A stretch of 64,000 nt of DNA from Sindora glabra (GCA_020226215.1 CM035230.1:1883501-1947500); one strand, 5' to 3'. Positions 37,156-50,027 are shown, numbered from the stretch's first letter. Notes: a model not told the origin generated them from the sequence alone. Made by a program: numbers and translations.

Positions 37156-38874
37156 ATATGAAGGGAGATATGGTCTTCTAACTAACTTTGATGTTGCATA
37201 CTGCTATGCATTAGGTTATGGTGCTGGAGCCCTCCTTCATGGTGGGAAGACTATATTGATCTCATCAGTTTATGCTTTTTCTCATTCTGGCTATCTTATC
37301 TTTTGATTACTGAATTATGCATTTCATTTGGATAGCTATTGAGATGTTGTCTATGAACATAAAAAATTTGCTACTAAGTGTGGGGGTTTGATTTGATAAT
37401 GTTATTGATGTGAAAATTGAGTTGGATTGTTTCAAAATTCAGCAAATCCAAAAATAAAAATAGAAGGGTATTCGTGCCACACTCCAGATGACAAAGAATG
37501 GGAGCGATAAGTGATGACGAATACGTCACAAAAGATGTAAATTCTTCGATAAGTGAAGAAGAAAACATGTTACAAAGATGAATCCTTAATTAGTGATAAT
37601 CACCGCTACAAAGCATGAATCCTTTTAATAAGTTACAAATTCATTCAAAAACTCAAGAAAAACACTCAGTCAAATTCTCTAACTCTCAAATCTCAAGTCT
37701 CAAATCTCAAATTTGATTTGTGTAAGGAACAAATCTTCTTATATAACTCTCTAAAATTCTAATTGAGAAATGAGCTCAAATAATTCTAATTAGGTTTAAA
37801 ATATTCTAAAATGGTACAGTATAAAATAAATATAAATTAAAAGTTCAAATATTATATCAAAGCTTTAAATACCAAATAATAGAAAAATGAGATGATGTGG
37901 TACTAATTAGGACTATGATTGATGCGACATTGATGTGATACCATTTCCTTAATGATATTACGGTGACATGGATGTGGTGTCATGTAGTGCCATCTCTTTA
38001 ATGATGTAGCACCAATTTGATAATAATATAACATAATTTTAATACATTTAATCAAATCCTTCTCTTAACTTACTTCTTTATAATTGATCCTGTTTGGGTT
38101 CACATCAATTATCAGGATGCACATTTGTATGCTACGGTAGAAGAGTGGACCGTCGGTGGAATTGCACTCACCTCACTCATTGACGTGACGTGGAGAGAGG
38201 ACTTGGGATGCCACCTTTCCCTGATATTGTCCTTATGTATTTATTTGCTGGGCCTTTAATAATTTAGGGACATGTTTGTCTTTTGCGACAAACTTAGGTT
38301 TATTAATCTAATACTCGCAAAATTTAACTATGGTTCACCTAAGTGAAAATTTTTGTCTGCTGTTTAGCCCATTATTGATTTTTCTTATCCAGGTAAATTC
38401 AAGCCTGTAATCAAGAAGGCTATGGCGGACCTTAACGGTAATATTATTCATGAAAATCTGAATTGCTAATGATTGAATCAAATACTCCATGGGTAATCAA
38501 ACATAGGATGAAAGTATATAATAGCAATCCAAGCTAAATTTTTTCCTGCCTGGAAGGAGAACATTGAAATGATTAGAGGAATGACAAAGCAGTATCTTAC
38601 TATTTTGATTCCATAATATAATACCGAAGATATTTGATATCCTTTCGCCATATTTCTATATCTCGAAACAAATTGGGTGGATACTGATATCATCATTCTT
38701 TATTCTTCAAACCAAATATGATATCAGTAATAGCAGATACTACTAGTAGTGATTTCTTATAGTATCAGCTCCATACAGAGCAGTTGCATGTCTCAAATTT
38801 TTTGGGGCAACCTTCATGCATTTTGCCTCCTTACTTGGGGAGTGGGCCATAAAGAACTGTTACATCAGCCCTCG
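37156..38874 (+). pseudogene. PFP beta-subunit pseudogene fragment (pyrophosphate-fructose 6-phosphate phosphotransferase)
   Basis: This cytosolic glycolytic enzyme phosphorylates fructose 6-phosphate with pyrophosphate. Four consecutive exons from near its C-terminus are present in order: 37156-37270 (YEGRYGLLTNFD, YCYALGYGAGALL, GGKTILISSV), 38116-38200 (VEEWTVGGIALTSLIDV), 38393-38437 (GKFKPVIKKAMADLNG) and 38807-38874 (FASLLGEWAIKNCYISP). Acceptors (ATCAG, ATCCAG) and the donor GGTAATATT are in place. The rest of the gene, both upstream and the last residues, is missing, the second exon has a small GACGT duplication that shifts frame near its end, and a solo LTR interrupts the first intron. 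It retains introns, so it is not a retrocopy. Confidence 0.88.
37406..38107 (-). mobile_element. Solo LTR of the 57-63 kb gypsy family, in a PFP-beta intron
   Basis: On the minus strand it starts TGATGTGAACCC at 38107 and ends TTTTCACATCA at 37406, aligning along its length with the LTRs at 57307-58147 and 62535-63318, including the TGTGGCACGAATACC block near its 3' end. Flanks are GTTAT (37401-37405) and ATTAT (38108-38112), a duplication with one transition. At 702 bp and without internal sequence it is a solo LTR. It ends 8 bases before the start of the second PFP-beta exon. Confidence 0.9.
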
Positions 38875-39184
38875 TACATCCTTCATTAAACTTTGGCCGT
38901 TTATATTTTCTGCATTCTTCTACGGCAAATCTTGTTCTTTTCTTATATTATCATGATGAAATGAACCTTGTTTGGATTTCGATTTTGATTGTTATAGATC
39001 TTGTTCTTCATACAATATTAATCTTGTCCTCTTTGAAAGCATTAAACACCTTATTTCATGTTTATAATGGGTAAAATTTAATGCATATGGATAATATATT
39101 TTAATGTGATGCTTTTGTGTTAGACTAAATACTTCAAGGCTAAGTATTAGCCTAATTGAACTTACAAAATAATTTCGTCTTGTA

Positions 39185-39290
39185 GGATGATGTTGCAATC
39201 AATTGACAAGCCCTTGGAGAAAAAAATTTACCATTAAGAGAGCCAAGAATATCTTTGGAAGGAAGCAATACAGCATGGGATCATTGCTGC
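39185..39290 (+). other. Possible further exon fragment
   Basis: After TTTCGTCTTGTAG the sequence reads DDVAIN, a stop, then ALGEKNLPLREPRISLEGSN. The acceptor-like border and composition resemble the exon fragments upstream. No family recognised. Confidence 0.3.
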
Positions 39291-39699
39291 ACTTTATAGA
39301 TATTAGCATATGTTCTTGATTTTTTTTTATAGTGAAAAATTATATAATTATAAAAATTTAGTAAATTTTACTTTCTTTTTCAATACAAAATATACTATTT
39401 TAACATTCTATGGTTAATAAAATATTTTCTTGAGCATCATTTGATTTGTCGTGTAAATTTTGTTCCTATTTTATGAGAAGATATAAATTTGTTGTTATTA
39501 TTATAATGACAATCAGATAATTTTTTTTAAGTAGTTGGTTGAACGATTGAATTTATTTTTTTTTAAAAAAAAATTGGCTAGATAGAGGCAGTTGAAACCC
39601 ACTTCCTTATTTTCAAATTTTTTTATAAATTTAATAGGGGTAATTGTGAACCATTTCCATATTTAAAGAAAAAAATTATCAAGTTGCAATGGTTGCAAA

Positions 39700-39900
39700 C
39701 TATCAGGAATCATAAAATTCAAATTTATTAAAAAAATGGCTGCCATTAGAGACCACTGCCATATGAAACTTTCATTCTATAGCTGTTAATGGAACTCGCC
39801 ATTAGCCGCAATCAAAGGGCAGGATGCCGCGAGTTACAATAGCAACGATTCTAACCGCTATCATTTATGTACTGAAACTGCCGCCAAAGTTTTTGCAGTG
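39700..39900 (-). mobile_element. Terminal region of a CACTA-type (En/Spm) DNA transposon
   Basis: Read inward from 39900 the sequence is CACTGCAAAAACTTTGGCGG, followed by a comparatively GC-rich subterminal stretch with repeated GCGGTTA, CGGCA and GGCGA words. CACTR starts followed by GC-rich subterminal repeats are the mark of CACTA elements. The other terminus was not found, so the extent and the 3-bp duplication (ATG would be at 39901-39903) cannot be confirmed. No transposase is visible. The host gene fragments at 35513-39290 lie immediately inward. Confidence 0.6.
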
Positions 39901-41419
39901 ATGATCCATTCTTTTTTTCTGATATTTTTAAGTAACAAATTGATTAAACTTATTTATTTCCTTGAATGTTTTGTCATAAGTTATAAAAAAGGTTCAAATT
40001 TTAAAATATTATTAAGTATTTAGCAAAATAAATATCTTAATTATTATAGTATGGGGTCTTTATTTTTTTGAGATATATGTAATCTAAATTAATTTTAATT
40101 ATATTAATAAGAAATTATTTTTAGCGTTTAAAAAAATAATTAAATAAAATTGATGAATATTTCTTTCGTATGATCATAATATGAAATCCTTAATAATCTT
40201 GTCAAGATCATATGACTTGAATATGCCTTTACTTACAAAAGATGAATTGTGTAACTTTTAATTATGTTTATCCTTTAAGCTACTTTCATCCTTTTAAAGA
40301 GAGAAACAAAATAAAAAGATGATAATAAAAAATAGAGGAAAAAATATAATGACATCAATTGTTTCAATATGATTGCTTATCCTTTTTATTAATATCAAAT
40401 AGGAGGAGAAAAAAATGGAAAGAAAAATATGTTATATGCTTAATATTTAATATCATCATATGCTTACTAGATTAAATCTTTATTTTAAAGATATTTTTCT
40501 TTTGTGATTTGTCATCATCAAAAAGAGGAGATTGTTAGTCTTAAGTTTTATATGATAATTTGTATGATGATAAATAGGTATTTCAATAACATTGCATGTC
40601 TTTATACCAAAGTGTTATAAAATTTTCAATGGACATGCTATATCATAGTTGCAATACCAATGCTTGATTGTATGCTAAAAGAGATATTTTATACAAGTAT
40701 TGATAATGATATGATGATCATGCATGTTCTTGTGCTAATTTGTAATATATCTTATATATGAATATTACATATCAATATCGTGATATATTAGATTGGAGTA
40801 ACTATATATATGATTTGCAAAGCTTATGTCTATTATATAGGAAAGTCCAAAATGAAGAAGAGTAAGCATTAAAGTAAAGCAATCAGAGATTTTATTATGC
40901 TTAACTTAAGAATGAACAAGTAAGAAATGCAAGAAAGAAAATGTGATCCAAGTATTAGAGGATGAGAAGATTAAAGTATTTGAAAACTTGGAAACATCCA
41001 GAAAAGTTTAAGGATTTGATTAGTATAGTTTTTTATTTTAGACTTAAACTTTCTTGTAAAATAGAATTTTTTATGATATAGAGCTCAATCATATTTTAAA
41101 AAACTTTAGCTTGATAAAAATATTTTGAAAAGATAGTCTACAATCATATTTTTATAAGATAACCTATGAGGATACTTTAAAAACTAATGAAATATAAGGT
41201 TTTGATATTTTTAATTTTGACTTTTGGTCACTCTTTTGACTATATCTCAAAAATTACAAATGATACGAGCATGATATTTTTTTATTTGAAAATAAACTCA
41301 AAGAGCTTTTGATGGATATGTCATTTGTTTAGAATGATTAATATATAAAAGAGTTATGAATTTTACAAATTGCCTTTTAAAATCAGATTTTCACAATCCA
41401 CTATTTCTAACATTTGCTC

Positions 41420-41487
<68 letters not shown>

Positions 41488-42660
41488 CATTACATATAAG
41501 CATGAAACTAGCTCCATTTAAAATTAGACTCAAATAGCGTTCTAATGATAGGTCATTTGCTCAAAATGGACTTAAAATGAAGAAGTTATGACTTTTTAAA
41601 GTTGAGTTTGCAATTCTATCCTTGTGAATCAATTGATTAATCAATTTTGGACAGGTAAAGATAAAAATTTTCATATGATTATTTCAGTCTACATATAACA
41701 ACTATAAATGGCTAGTTTTTATTTCTAATTACCCCAAATAGTTATAATACTCCATCTACTTCCTATACAAGCTAAGAAATATTAAATACAATTAAAAGAA
41801 GGTTTGAACTTCACCTTTAAACATTATTTTACTCTTTCTTTCAACCAAATCATGAATTAAGCTCTCTACTTGATAATCTATTCTAAAAGCTTCATTTGTT
41901 TCATCCTACATATAAGAAAGTTTGTTTGAGTTGTTATTCATCATATATCATTTCTAATAATAAAATGTGTGGTATCCCTTGTAAATTATTTGAAAGGGTA
42001 AGATATCTTGTGTTAAGAGAGTTTTTACTCAAGGAAGAGTAAAAAATTGTAAAGAGGCTCCTTCAAATTCCTAGTTAAAACTTGAAGGGATAATGGATTG
42101 AAATGCAAGTTCGGAAAGCTTGTAAAGTAGATGTACACCTTGAAGAGAATATTCAATGAAGGAACTATTAGAAATTATTGAGTTTGATCTATTTGCCCTT
42201 ACTCTATTTACATTTGTCTATATACTTTGTTTTCTTAATTACTTGCTCTAGTTTTTGTTGATGTTATATGTTGAATTATATTTCAATGCTTATGTTGATG
42301 CATAGATAATTAAATACTTAAAAAAGGGTATATCTATGTATGTGCTTATTGATGGTTTGTCTATGCATAATTGATGAAATTGTTGAATATATTATGCTTC
42401 AATGTTGATCTTGATGCTTAGATGAGTGAATGGTTGAAAGAGAAATCTATCTATGCATGTGCTTCTTAATTATTTATTTATGCATAATTGAATGAGTTAC
42501 TTTATATAAATGTATTGAATTAGTATATGTTATGTGCAAACCTAATCATTAGATTATCCTCATGACTTCTTAAAACAAAAAATTTTTGAAAAATAATTTT
42601 AAAAATAATGAAGTTTTAAAAACATCTAATTCACCCAATCTTGAGTGTAGGTTTTCAAGG
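39901..42660 (+). mobile_element. 3' end and LTR of a copia-like element
   Basis: TTTGTCATCATCAAAAAGAG is followed by GAGATTGTTAG; the purine run 40521-40532 and TGTTAG at 40533 form the polypurine tract and LTR start typical of plant copia elements. The LTR appears to run to about 42650, where CATCTAATTCACCC lies close to the usual 3' end. Upstream (39901-40520) is non-coding 3' internal sequence. No second LTR was found and borders on the right are approximate. Confidence 0.55.
41422..41483. repeat. (TA)31 microsatellite
   Basis: Thirty-one uninterrupted TA units inside the copia-like LTR. Such tracts are highly mutable and self-complementary. Confidence 0.97.
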
Positions 42661-42917
42661 CTTACAAATATGAATGGTTAGAGAAAATATACATAATAAA
42701 ATGGATGAAAAAGTGAGAAATATTATATGAATCATAAAATAATATAAAAATTAAAAAATAATTACTAAAAACTTGGAAAATTAAAAATAAAAAATTCTAA
42801 GGGAAAGGAGGATTCTGTGGGAATAGAAGTGGATTTGCAAAGCAACATAGCAATAAATAAGGGTGCATGTATTGAAAGGGACGAATCTTTGATAATAAAA
42901 TATTGATTGGTCAGTGA

Positions 42918-43160
42918 CAAATCAACGATGATATTATCAATTTTATCTCAAGTTATAAAATATTAATAAAATTATTTTTAAATTTTATAAAATTATGATT
43001 TTTTAAATAATAATTTATATATAATTTTATATTTCAATTATATTATTTATTAGTAAAATTATTTATATAAATTTATAAAGAAATAAAATTATATATACTA
43101 ATTATTATTTGTAAATTATAATACTGGAGATAAAATTAGTAATTTTATCTTTGATTGACA
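42918..43160. mobile_element. Candidate MITE or foldback element
   Basis: The left arm (42918-42949, ending ATCAATTTTATCTC) and the right arm (43127-43160) are imperfect inverted repeats of about 32 bases around an AT-rich 180-bp core. No coding capacity. No clear target duplication was identified, so superfamily is unknown. Confidence 0.4.
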
Positions 43161-43165
43161 ATCGT

Positions 43166-43910
43166 GATGAAAATATCTTACATAATTGAAAATTGGTCAC
43201 CAAGGCTATTAAAAGGTCAAAAATATTGGCTTACAGCTAATTAAAATTTAAGAAATAAATTATACTCTCATTTTTTTTAGATTTTAACATAATTATATTT
43301 ATATTCCTTCTATTCATATGAATTTATATTAATCTTTTTTTTATATACACTTATTGTCTTCTTTCTTTAAATATATACTCATCTCCTTTACATTAAAAAA
43401 TTAAAAGAGATGCATATATATTTTTTTAAAATAAAAAGGGTATGGATGTAATTAAATTAAGCTCTCTTGAAATATTGAGGAATGTGAATATAATTTATTT
43501 ATTTTTATCACACATTGAATATAAAAAAAGAAACATAAATAAAAATGAATGAATAAATAAAATAATATTTAATCACACATTAAAAATAAAGAAGAGCTCT
43601 TTCTCACAAATCCAAAATTGTGATTTGGAAAGGATTTATTGTTGTTTTGATGATCATTCTTTTCTTTTGATTTTTGTTGTAAACAATCACACATCATTGA
43701 CTTATTGTATTAAAAATTCATATTGTAAAGTTTGACAAATTTTGCAAAGAAAAAAGTATTTGTAATTGATTCAAATGGTTAAATGGAAATTATTCATTCA
43801 TAATTTTTTTATTTTTTAATGAATATGATCAAATAATTTTAGAATAACAATTATTGGAATCAGTTCATAATTTTAGATTTTGAAATTCATGGGACACTAT
43901 AAAATTCACC
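43166..43910. other. AT-rich spacer
   Basis: No coding similarity or structured repeat noticed. It separates the foldback candidate from the 3' end of the LINE. Confidence 0.5.
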
Positions 43911-43939
43911 AGTCTTAGAACTTTTTTTCCTCCTAACAT

Positions 43940-46900
43940 TTAGATAAAACATATTACACAAGATTTAAAAACCATATTATATCTACTTATTAGATTGCAC
44001 TTATTGAGCATTAAAGCCTCCTTTCTACTAACAAGAATTTGAAGGGTCAGCCAATAAACTATTTGAACTAAATCAAACCAAGAAATCAAAAGCCTTATCT
44101 GCTTGTTGAGATTCACCATATGCTTTAGAACTAAATAGCTATGATTCCTTATATACATGTGAAGGTTTTGCCAATTGAAGAACACATGTAGAGTTCCAAA
44201 TTTTTGGATCCATGAAAGTTGCAAAAAGCCTTTTAATGATAATATTGTTGTTTGATCACAATCTTCGTTATTAATAGATAAGTATTGCCTAATAAATTTG
44301 ATTTAGTGATCTAGGATTAGAATGCAATCAATTTGAATACTTTATCAAGTTCCAAATTTTTGCTTTCTAGTTCATAGGAAAATTTGAATCCCTTAGTTTG
44401 AAACACCTTTGATTTCCTCCTTAGCCCTAAAATTTTGACATGCATGTAGATTTACCTTGCAGATCTACCTAAATAAGTTCTTCTACTTAACTCTAATATA
44501 CTTCTAGTTCTACTTGTTGATTAAGCATAGAGTTCTATTAACATCTAGTTCTTGACTATGAAATCTCACTTCATTTCTGATCATTCATAAAGCATGAAGT
44601 ATTATAGCTATCTAGCATAAAATCTAAACTACTATTAAAGAATCTATCAACTTCCCATCTAGTATAAATATTTGGATCCCACTTTTGATACCTACTAAAT
44701 TACTTGAAAAAATTTTAATCATTAAATTGGAATCAAACCAAACAACATGATTGAATGGGAAATCAAAAAATAAATGCATGCTTATTTCAACTTGATTTTA
44801 ACAAAAAAAAACACATTCTTTCTTAATATATATTTACTTTTGAATTAATAGACTTTAAATTAGAGCAGCTCTCAGACTAAGTTTCCATAAAAATAAAATC
44901 ACCCAATTGGGAATAAGGAGTTTCCAAATTAAATGCCAAAAAACTTTATCCATAAAATTAGACTCCCATTAACTAGTTATGAGCAAATAATAACCTTTTT
45001 TTACCATGTAAATTTCAAATTTATTGTGCTTCTAAGCTAACCAATCTTCCACATCTGATATATAAGTTTAAGTTTATAAGATTTTTTCCCAGTACCTTGG
45101 ACTAAAATTAGCTTGATTTTTATACACTTGTCACAGCTTAGTCACTTGATTCCTCAAATCAGCAACATACTATGTACCTTATGTATAAGGACTAGCTACA
45201 GGCCTGTAAAACTTACTCCTTAACTAAACCTTATCTCCCTTCCTAAGTGATCAACTTAATTGTTAGTAATTAAAGACCCAACTTTCTGAATGTCTTATCA
45301 CAAGATGCATATCCTTTGATTTTATCAATATTTTTAAACTTATTATTGGCAAAACCTTGTAAAAAAAAGCTTAGTAAGAGATTATCCTCCAGATTTGTTC
45401 AACAAGAAAAGCTTCATTAAATCTATGTAAGTTTAAAAAACTAATTCCTCCCAAATTAGTAGGTTGTTCAATTTTCTACCAAGTAATAATATGCAACTAC
45501 CTATTTTTTAAATTACATTTCCACAAAAAATCTCTTATGAATTTTTCAACCTTCTAAATGTCATCCTTTTTCAATCTTATCATAGCTATATAATATAAGG
45601 GAATACTTTGAATGTCTACCTTGCATAATACTTGTTTGCTTATAAGATAAGCTTTATACTTTATTAATTTCTTAGTCTTTTTAGTTGGGTGGGTGCCAAC
45701 CTTATCATAACAATTTAGCCTTTCACATTTGTAATTTTTTTTTTTACTTTTTGAGGACACATTTGGGCATTATGGCCTTCTTATCTCTACCCTCAATCTA
45801 AAAACCTAGATGTTTACTTTTCTTAGTGAGTAAGTTAACTCTAAAAATGTTGACCAGTTCCTCTTTGATGTGACTTAGAGTGTTTGGAGTAAATCAAATT
45901 CTAAATTTGTTCTTCTTAATTTGTAGACTAGATACTCCCCAAATTTATGTAACAACTCGTCTATGTATTATCATGAATATTGAGTTATTTTAAAAAAATA
46001 TAACCAAATCATTCACATATAATAAATGAGTAATACTTGAGGCTTTCTTTATTACCTAGGTACCCTAAATTAAATTATTTTCTTTAGCCTTCTACAACAT
46101 TATTGATAAAATATTAACATATAAGATAGAGATGTAAGGAAAAATGGAGTCCCCTTGTTGTAAACCTCTAGTTAGCTTAATTTGTTTTGTCTTATCCCCA
46201 TTGATAACAACTTAATAAGAAATAATAGTGATACATTCCATTATCAAATGAATTCATTCCTTAAGGAATTGCATATGTTTTAAAACTTGTCTAATTGCTC
46301 CCCCTCAAACTTAATTTTTATCATAAGCTTTATGAAAATCCACCTTTAAAGCTCTTTAAAACTACTTACTTTTTCTCCTTTTCATATAATTTATGATTTT
46401 AATAGTTATAATGATATTATCTAATATTACCTACCTTTAATAAAAGTATCATGGTGATAGAGGACAACATCATTCATAATCTTCTAAAAATGATTAACTA
46501 ATAATTTGGAGCTAACCTTATATACCACATTACATAAAATAATCGGTCAAAAGTCTTCCATTGTACTTTAAGCTTTCTTTTTAGGAATTAGATAGGTATT
46601 AGTTTGATTAATAGATTTGAAAAGATGCCCTTTATCCAAAAAAGATGATAGCATATTTTGAACTTAAACACCAATCATAAACTATTAGCATCTTGCAATA
46701 GTGAACTTATTTAGACTAGGGCTTTTATTTTCTCCCATATTGAAAATTGCATTAATAACTTCCTTATCACTAAACTCTTCACTCAACAATTTAACATGTT
46801 CTTCAAATAATTTCAAATTTTGAAATGAGTTCAAATTCAAATCCTATAATAATGGCTTAATTTCAACATATAATTTTTTAAAATAACCCATAGCAAGAAA

Positions 46901-47000
46901 TTTGATTTGTTAATGCTCTATCTGCTATATACCATTACTACCTTTCAAAGCAATAATTCTCCTTTTAGTCCTTTGATTATTTACTATTATGTGAAAATAT
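43940..47000 (-). pseudogene. LINE reverse transcriptase and C-terminal relic
   Basis: RT motifs in order on the minus strand: KVDFHKAYDK (about 46340; catalytic Asp present), LMECITIISY and INGDK, TRGLQQGDSIFPYISILYVNIL (about 46175-46110), and the active-site box LLYVNDLVIFF. YVND (46008-46019) replaces YADD, losing one aspartate. Then DKVGTHPTKKTKKLIKYK (about 45690), WKCN (about 45520), LGGISFLNL, and a zf-RVT-like segment LIPNWVILFLWKLSLRAALI with ECVFFC and HLFFDFPFNHVVW (about 44930-44740). The frame 43940-44224 is the tail end of this relic. Confidence 0.87.
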
Positions 47001-47299
47001 TTAGTATTTTTATCCCTATTCGTTAACCAAAGTAGCTAGCTTTTTAAGGTAATTTTATTAAAGATAAAGTTCAAGTTAATTTCTTGTCTATTTTTTGAAC
47101 TCAATGTCCTTCAAAATTTTATCCTCTTGAAGATCATTTAGTATTTTTTTGTAAGTCAACAATCTTTTGATTAAGTTTTTTGAAAGTAAATTTATCACAT
47201 CTTTGAAAGGCTTATCCAATTTCATTCAATTTATTAATTAACTAATAAACATTTGAGCCTTTAAAATGAACTTGCCAAACCTACATCACAACTTCTTTA

Positions 47300-48050
47300 C
47301 ATTCTATATGTTCCAACCACATGGTTTGAAATCTAAAATTATGTTAACAATAAGAATGTTGTTTATCAATATTCAACAAAATTGGAGGATGGTTAAAATC
47401 AATCATAAAAAGAGTAGACACACCTGAATAAGGAAAGGCTACTAACCAATTTTCATTACTTAAACATCAATCAATGTGCTCCTATACATTTGAAAGTCTA
47501 TTATCAGTCCAAGTATGCCATGTGCCCTTATTTGGCAAATCTACTAAACCATTAATAAAAATAGTTTTAAGGAAATCTTTAGCCCTTTAATAACTTTAAA
47601 TATGAACTAAGCTTATCAGATAGATACATAACTTGATCAAAATTAACAAGAAGAAGCCAAGGTGTACTCATTTGTCAACTACTCCATTTAATGAAATTCC
47701 ATGAAACACCTATCTTGAAGCGTTGCCGATACATATACTCCTATGTCAAAGACAAAATTAAAAGCTAAATATCCTCCTTTAAGTTAATTCAATAATGATT
47801 CACTTGAATTGGCTTAACCACCAGATTATCACTCCACCCATAAACAAAACTTCCACTGTGACCCTGAGCATTCAATTTAGTTGTATTATAAAACCTTAAA
47901 GAGTCAAGAATGTTAGATGTCTTTTCCGAAGATACCAAAGATTCAACTAAAAAGAGAATATTAAAAGAATTTTTGTAAACAAGCTATTTCAACCTTTGAA
48001 TTATAAAGGTATAGCTCAAGCCTCTATAATTCCATGCAATAACTCTCATG
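47300..48050 (-). pseudogene. LINE endonuclease relic
   Basis: Starts with MRVIAWNYRGLS at 48050, matching the MRLLSWNCRGLG opening of plant L1 endonucleases, which nick target DNA for primed reverse transcription. The expected Asn in SWN is present. Downstream segments (FLVESL, SGSFVYGW, LLLVNFDQV) follow the family, with stops and frame changes. The segment just upstream (48100-49800) should be ORF1 but only weak resemblance can be seen. Confidence 0.8.
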
Positions 48051-49916
48051 GTGTCTTTGAGGACAAATTATGGATAGCCCCTTGAAAACCCAACGAGCAA
48101 AAAGCTAAATTTTGAGATAAGATATTAACAACCTTATGTATTTACTTTGACTCAAGCCTTCTTCCTACATGACAATATTCAAATTCTTAACATGTGTCTA
48201 ACTTAAAGATGAATGAACATCATTGAGCAACATTCTTTTTTTTTCTTACTATTAGATTAGCTTTGATCATGTTTATGCTTTTTAATGCCTTTCACATTGT
48301 GTTGTTGAACCTAATGTAATTTGGAGTCATAAGGAATTGTAACACTCAAAGAAAGGGCCTTAAATGGGGCATGATATGAAGTAATTGAAGACTAGAAGTC
48401 TCTCTTGAAATAAGTTTTTGCTATTCCTAGAACTTTAAATATTCTTGGTTAGTAATTTCATAAATCACTAGTCTTTTCTTAATAAGCAAATTCTAATTAT
48501 AATCATGCCTCATTTTCTCAAATTTTAGAACTAATCTATTGCTATTAAAGTTATTGGTGTTAATACTAAATAACAATCTAATAAATGACATAATATAATC
48601 AGAATTTCATAGATCTTTCTCCTTATTTGTTTATTAAATCATAATAAGTTCAGTGTAATTTGAATGCTTCTTGAAAAAGGAAAATCCTTATTATTAACAT
48701 ATGGATATTGGATTAAAGAACTGTCATTAACATTCTCTTCCTAAATTACAAGTAAATCCAATGTTTGTCTTCTTCTGAGACTATTTCTTTTGACACTTCT
48801 TTGCAATCGTGCAACTAGTCACTAACTATTCCAAACATGCAATCTTCTTTTTAAGGTACTCATTATCCCTAAGGGAAAATTTTGCATAATTTCATTATTG
48901 GTGTTTTGATCTATCTCTTGAACTTACATTAGTAATGTGCTAACAATTATATCTTGCTCATTTAGGTCCATTGTAGAATGGAAAGCTCTGGCCCTCAATT
49001 TAGCTGCATTACTTGATTTGCCTTTTTCACTACTAAACTAAATGCATGTAGTATTAGTTAGGAATTGAATTTGATCTGGAAATTCTAAATACTTAAGCCA
49101 TTTTTGCTAAGTTAATTTAAAATTCTTTTGTGATAATGCTAAAACCATAGGTATATTGCACTCATTAGTTTATTGCCAATAAGTTTCTATTGTTGTTTCA
49201 AGCTTGTTTTTCTTATTGAACTTATTAACTAGCCCTTAGCTTATATCTATATTTGCATCTTATTGTTGTTATGGCAGTTCATCTTATATTTTTATAACAT
49301 TAGTTTGATTGTTTGAAGGTATGGCCTGACCAGTAGCTGCATTCTCATTAGTATTCAAATATTGCATCTCATTATCTTTAGATGAAGAGTCTCCAATGTT
49401 ATCCAAGTGAATTTCAGTAAAAAAGATTACTTGTTCCTAGTTTTTATTAAAACGAGCTCTTGTAACATCTGCTAGAAAATAATGAAGCCTTGAGTCTTCA
49501 AAATAGAGTCTAATTTTAATGGTTTTCCTTTAATTACTATTGCCAAAGGCATGGGTCACTGCTATAAAATGAGGTTTCTCAAGCATAACTCTAGTCTTAA
49601 CTTGGAAATAATACCGACATTATTCAATTGCCTATCTATATTTTTGTATGCTTGTTCAAAGGTTCTAAAACAATCATTTAAAGATTGATGTATCGCCACA
49701 TGATAGATGGAAATTAAAAATTCTTTCATATTTGTATTAGACCCATTCAAAAGCATCATTATCCAATCTAATATGAAATTCTATGAAAAGAAGGTAAAGA
49801 ACTTTAATACAAATTTTCATCTAGATAAACTTAAGATTATAAGGATATTTGGAAGGCCAATATATCCAATAAACAACCCCGATCATAGAACCCATGTACT
49901 TAAAAAAAAGAATGAT

Positions 49917-49955
49917 TTGGTGGTCTAATGGTTAGTCCTACGATTGGACACATAT
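49917..49955 (+). other. tRNA A-box-like sequence
   Basis: TGGTGGTCTAATGGTTAGTC resembles the A box of a tRNA or SINE. No matching B box was found downstream at the expected distance, so neither a tRNA gene nor a SINE is supported. Confidence 0.15.
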
Positions 49956-50027
49956 AGGAAAAGTGTCTAAATAAACTATCTTAAGTCTAATATTGGACTC
50001 TTACATATATGGAATAAGTAAATACCT

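Larger units (their letters stand above)
43911..49930 (-). mobile_element. L1-type LINE, decayed
   Basis: Minus-strand order is an ORF1-like region (about 49800-48100), endonuclease (from 48050), reverse transcriptase (about 47000-45600) and a zinc-containing C-terminal region (about 45300-44500). This is the L1 plan. There are no LTRs. Neither end is defined by a clear poly-A tail or target duplication. It carries many stops and frameshifts. The plus-strand frame 49707-49928 and other short frames are chance. Confidence 0.85.

Noticed and set aside
35513..38874. A single functional multi-exon gene
   Set aside because: The exons come from unrelated proteins, key exons are missing, there are stops and a frameshift, and a solo LTR interrupts an intron.
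38478..39198. Minus-strand frames of 68-72 codons
   Set aside because: They are opposite strand to the PFP-beta exon fragments and introns and show no similarity.
49917..49955. tRNA gene
   Set aside because: Only an A-box-like match is present; there is no B box, no cloverleaf and no terminator in place.
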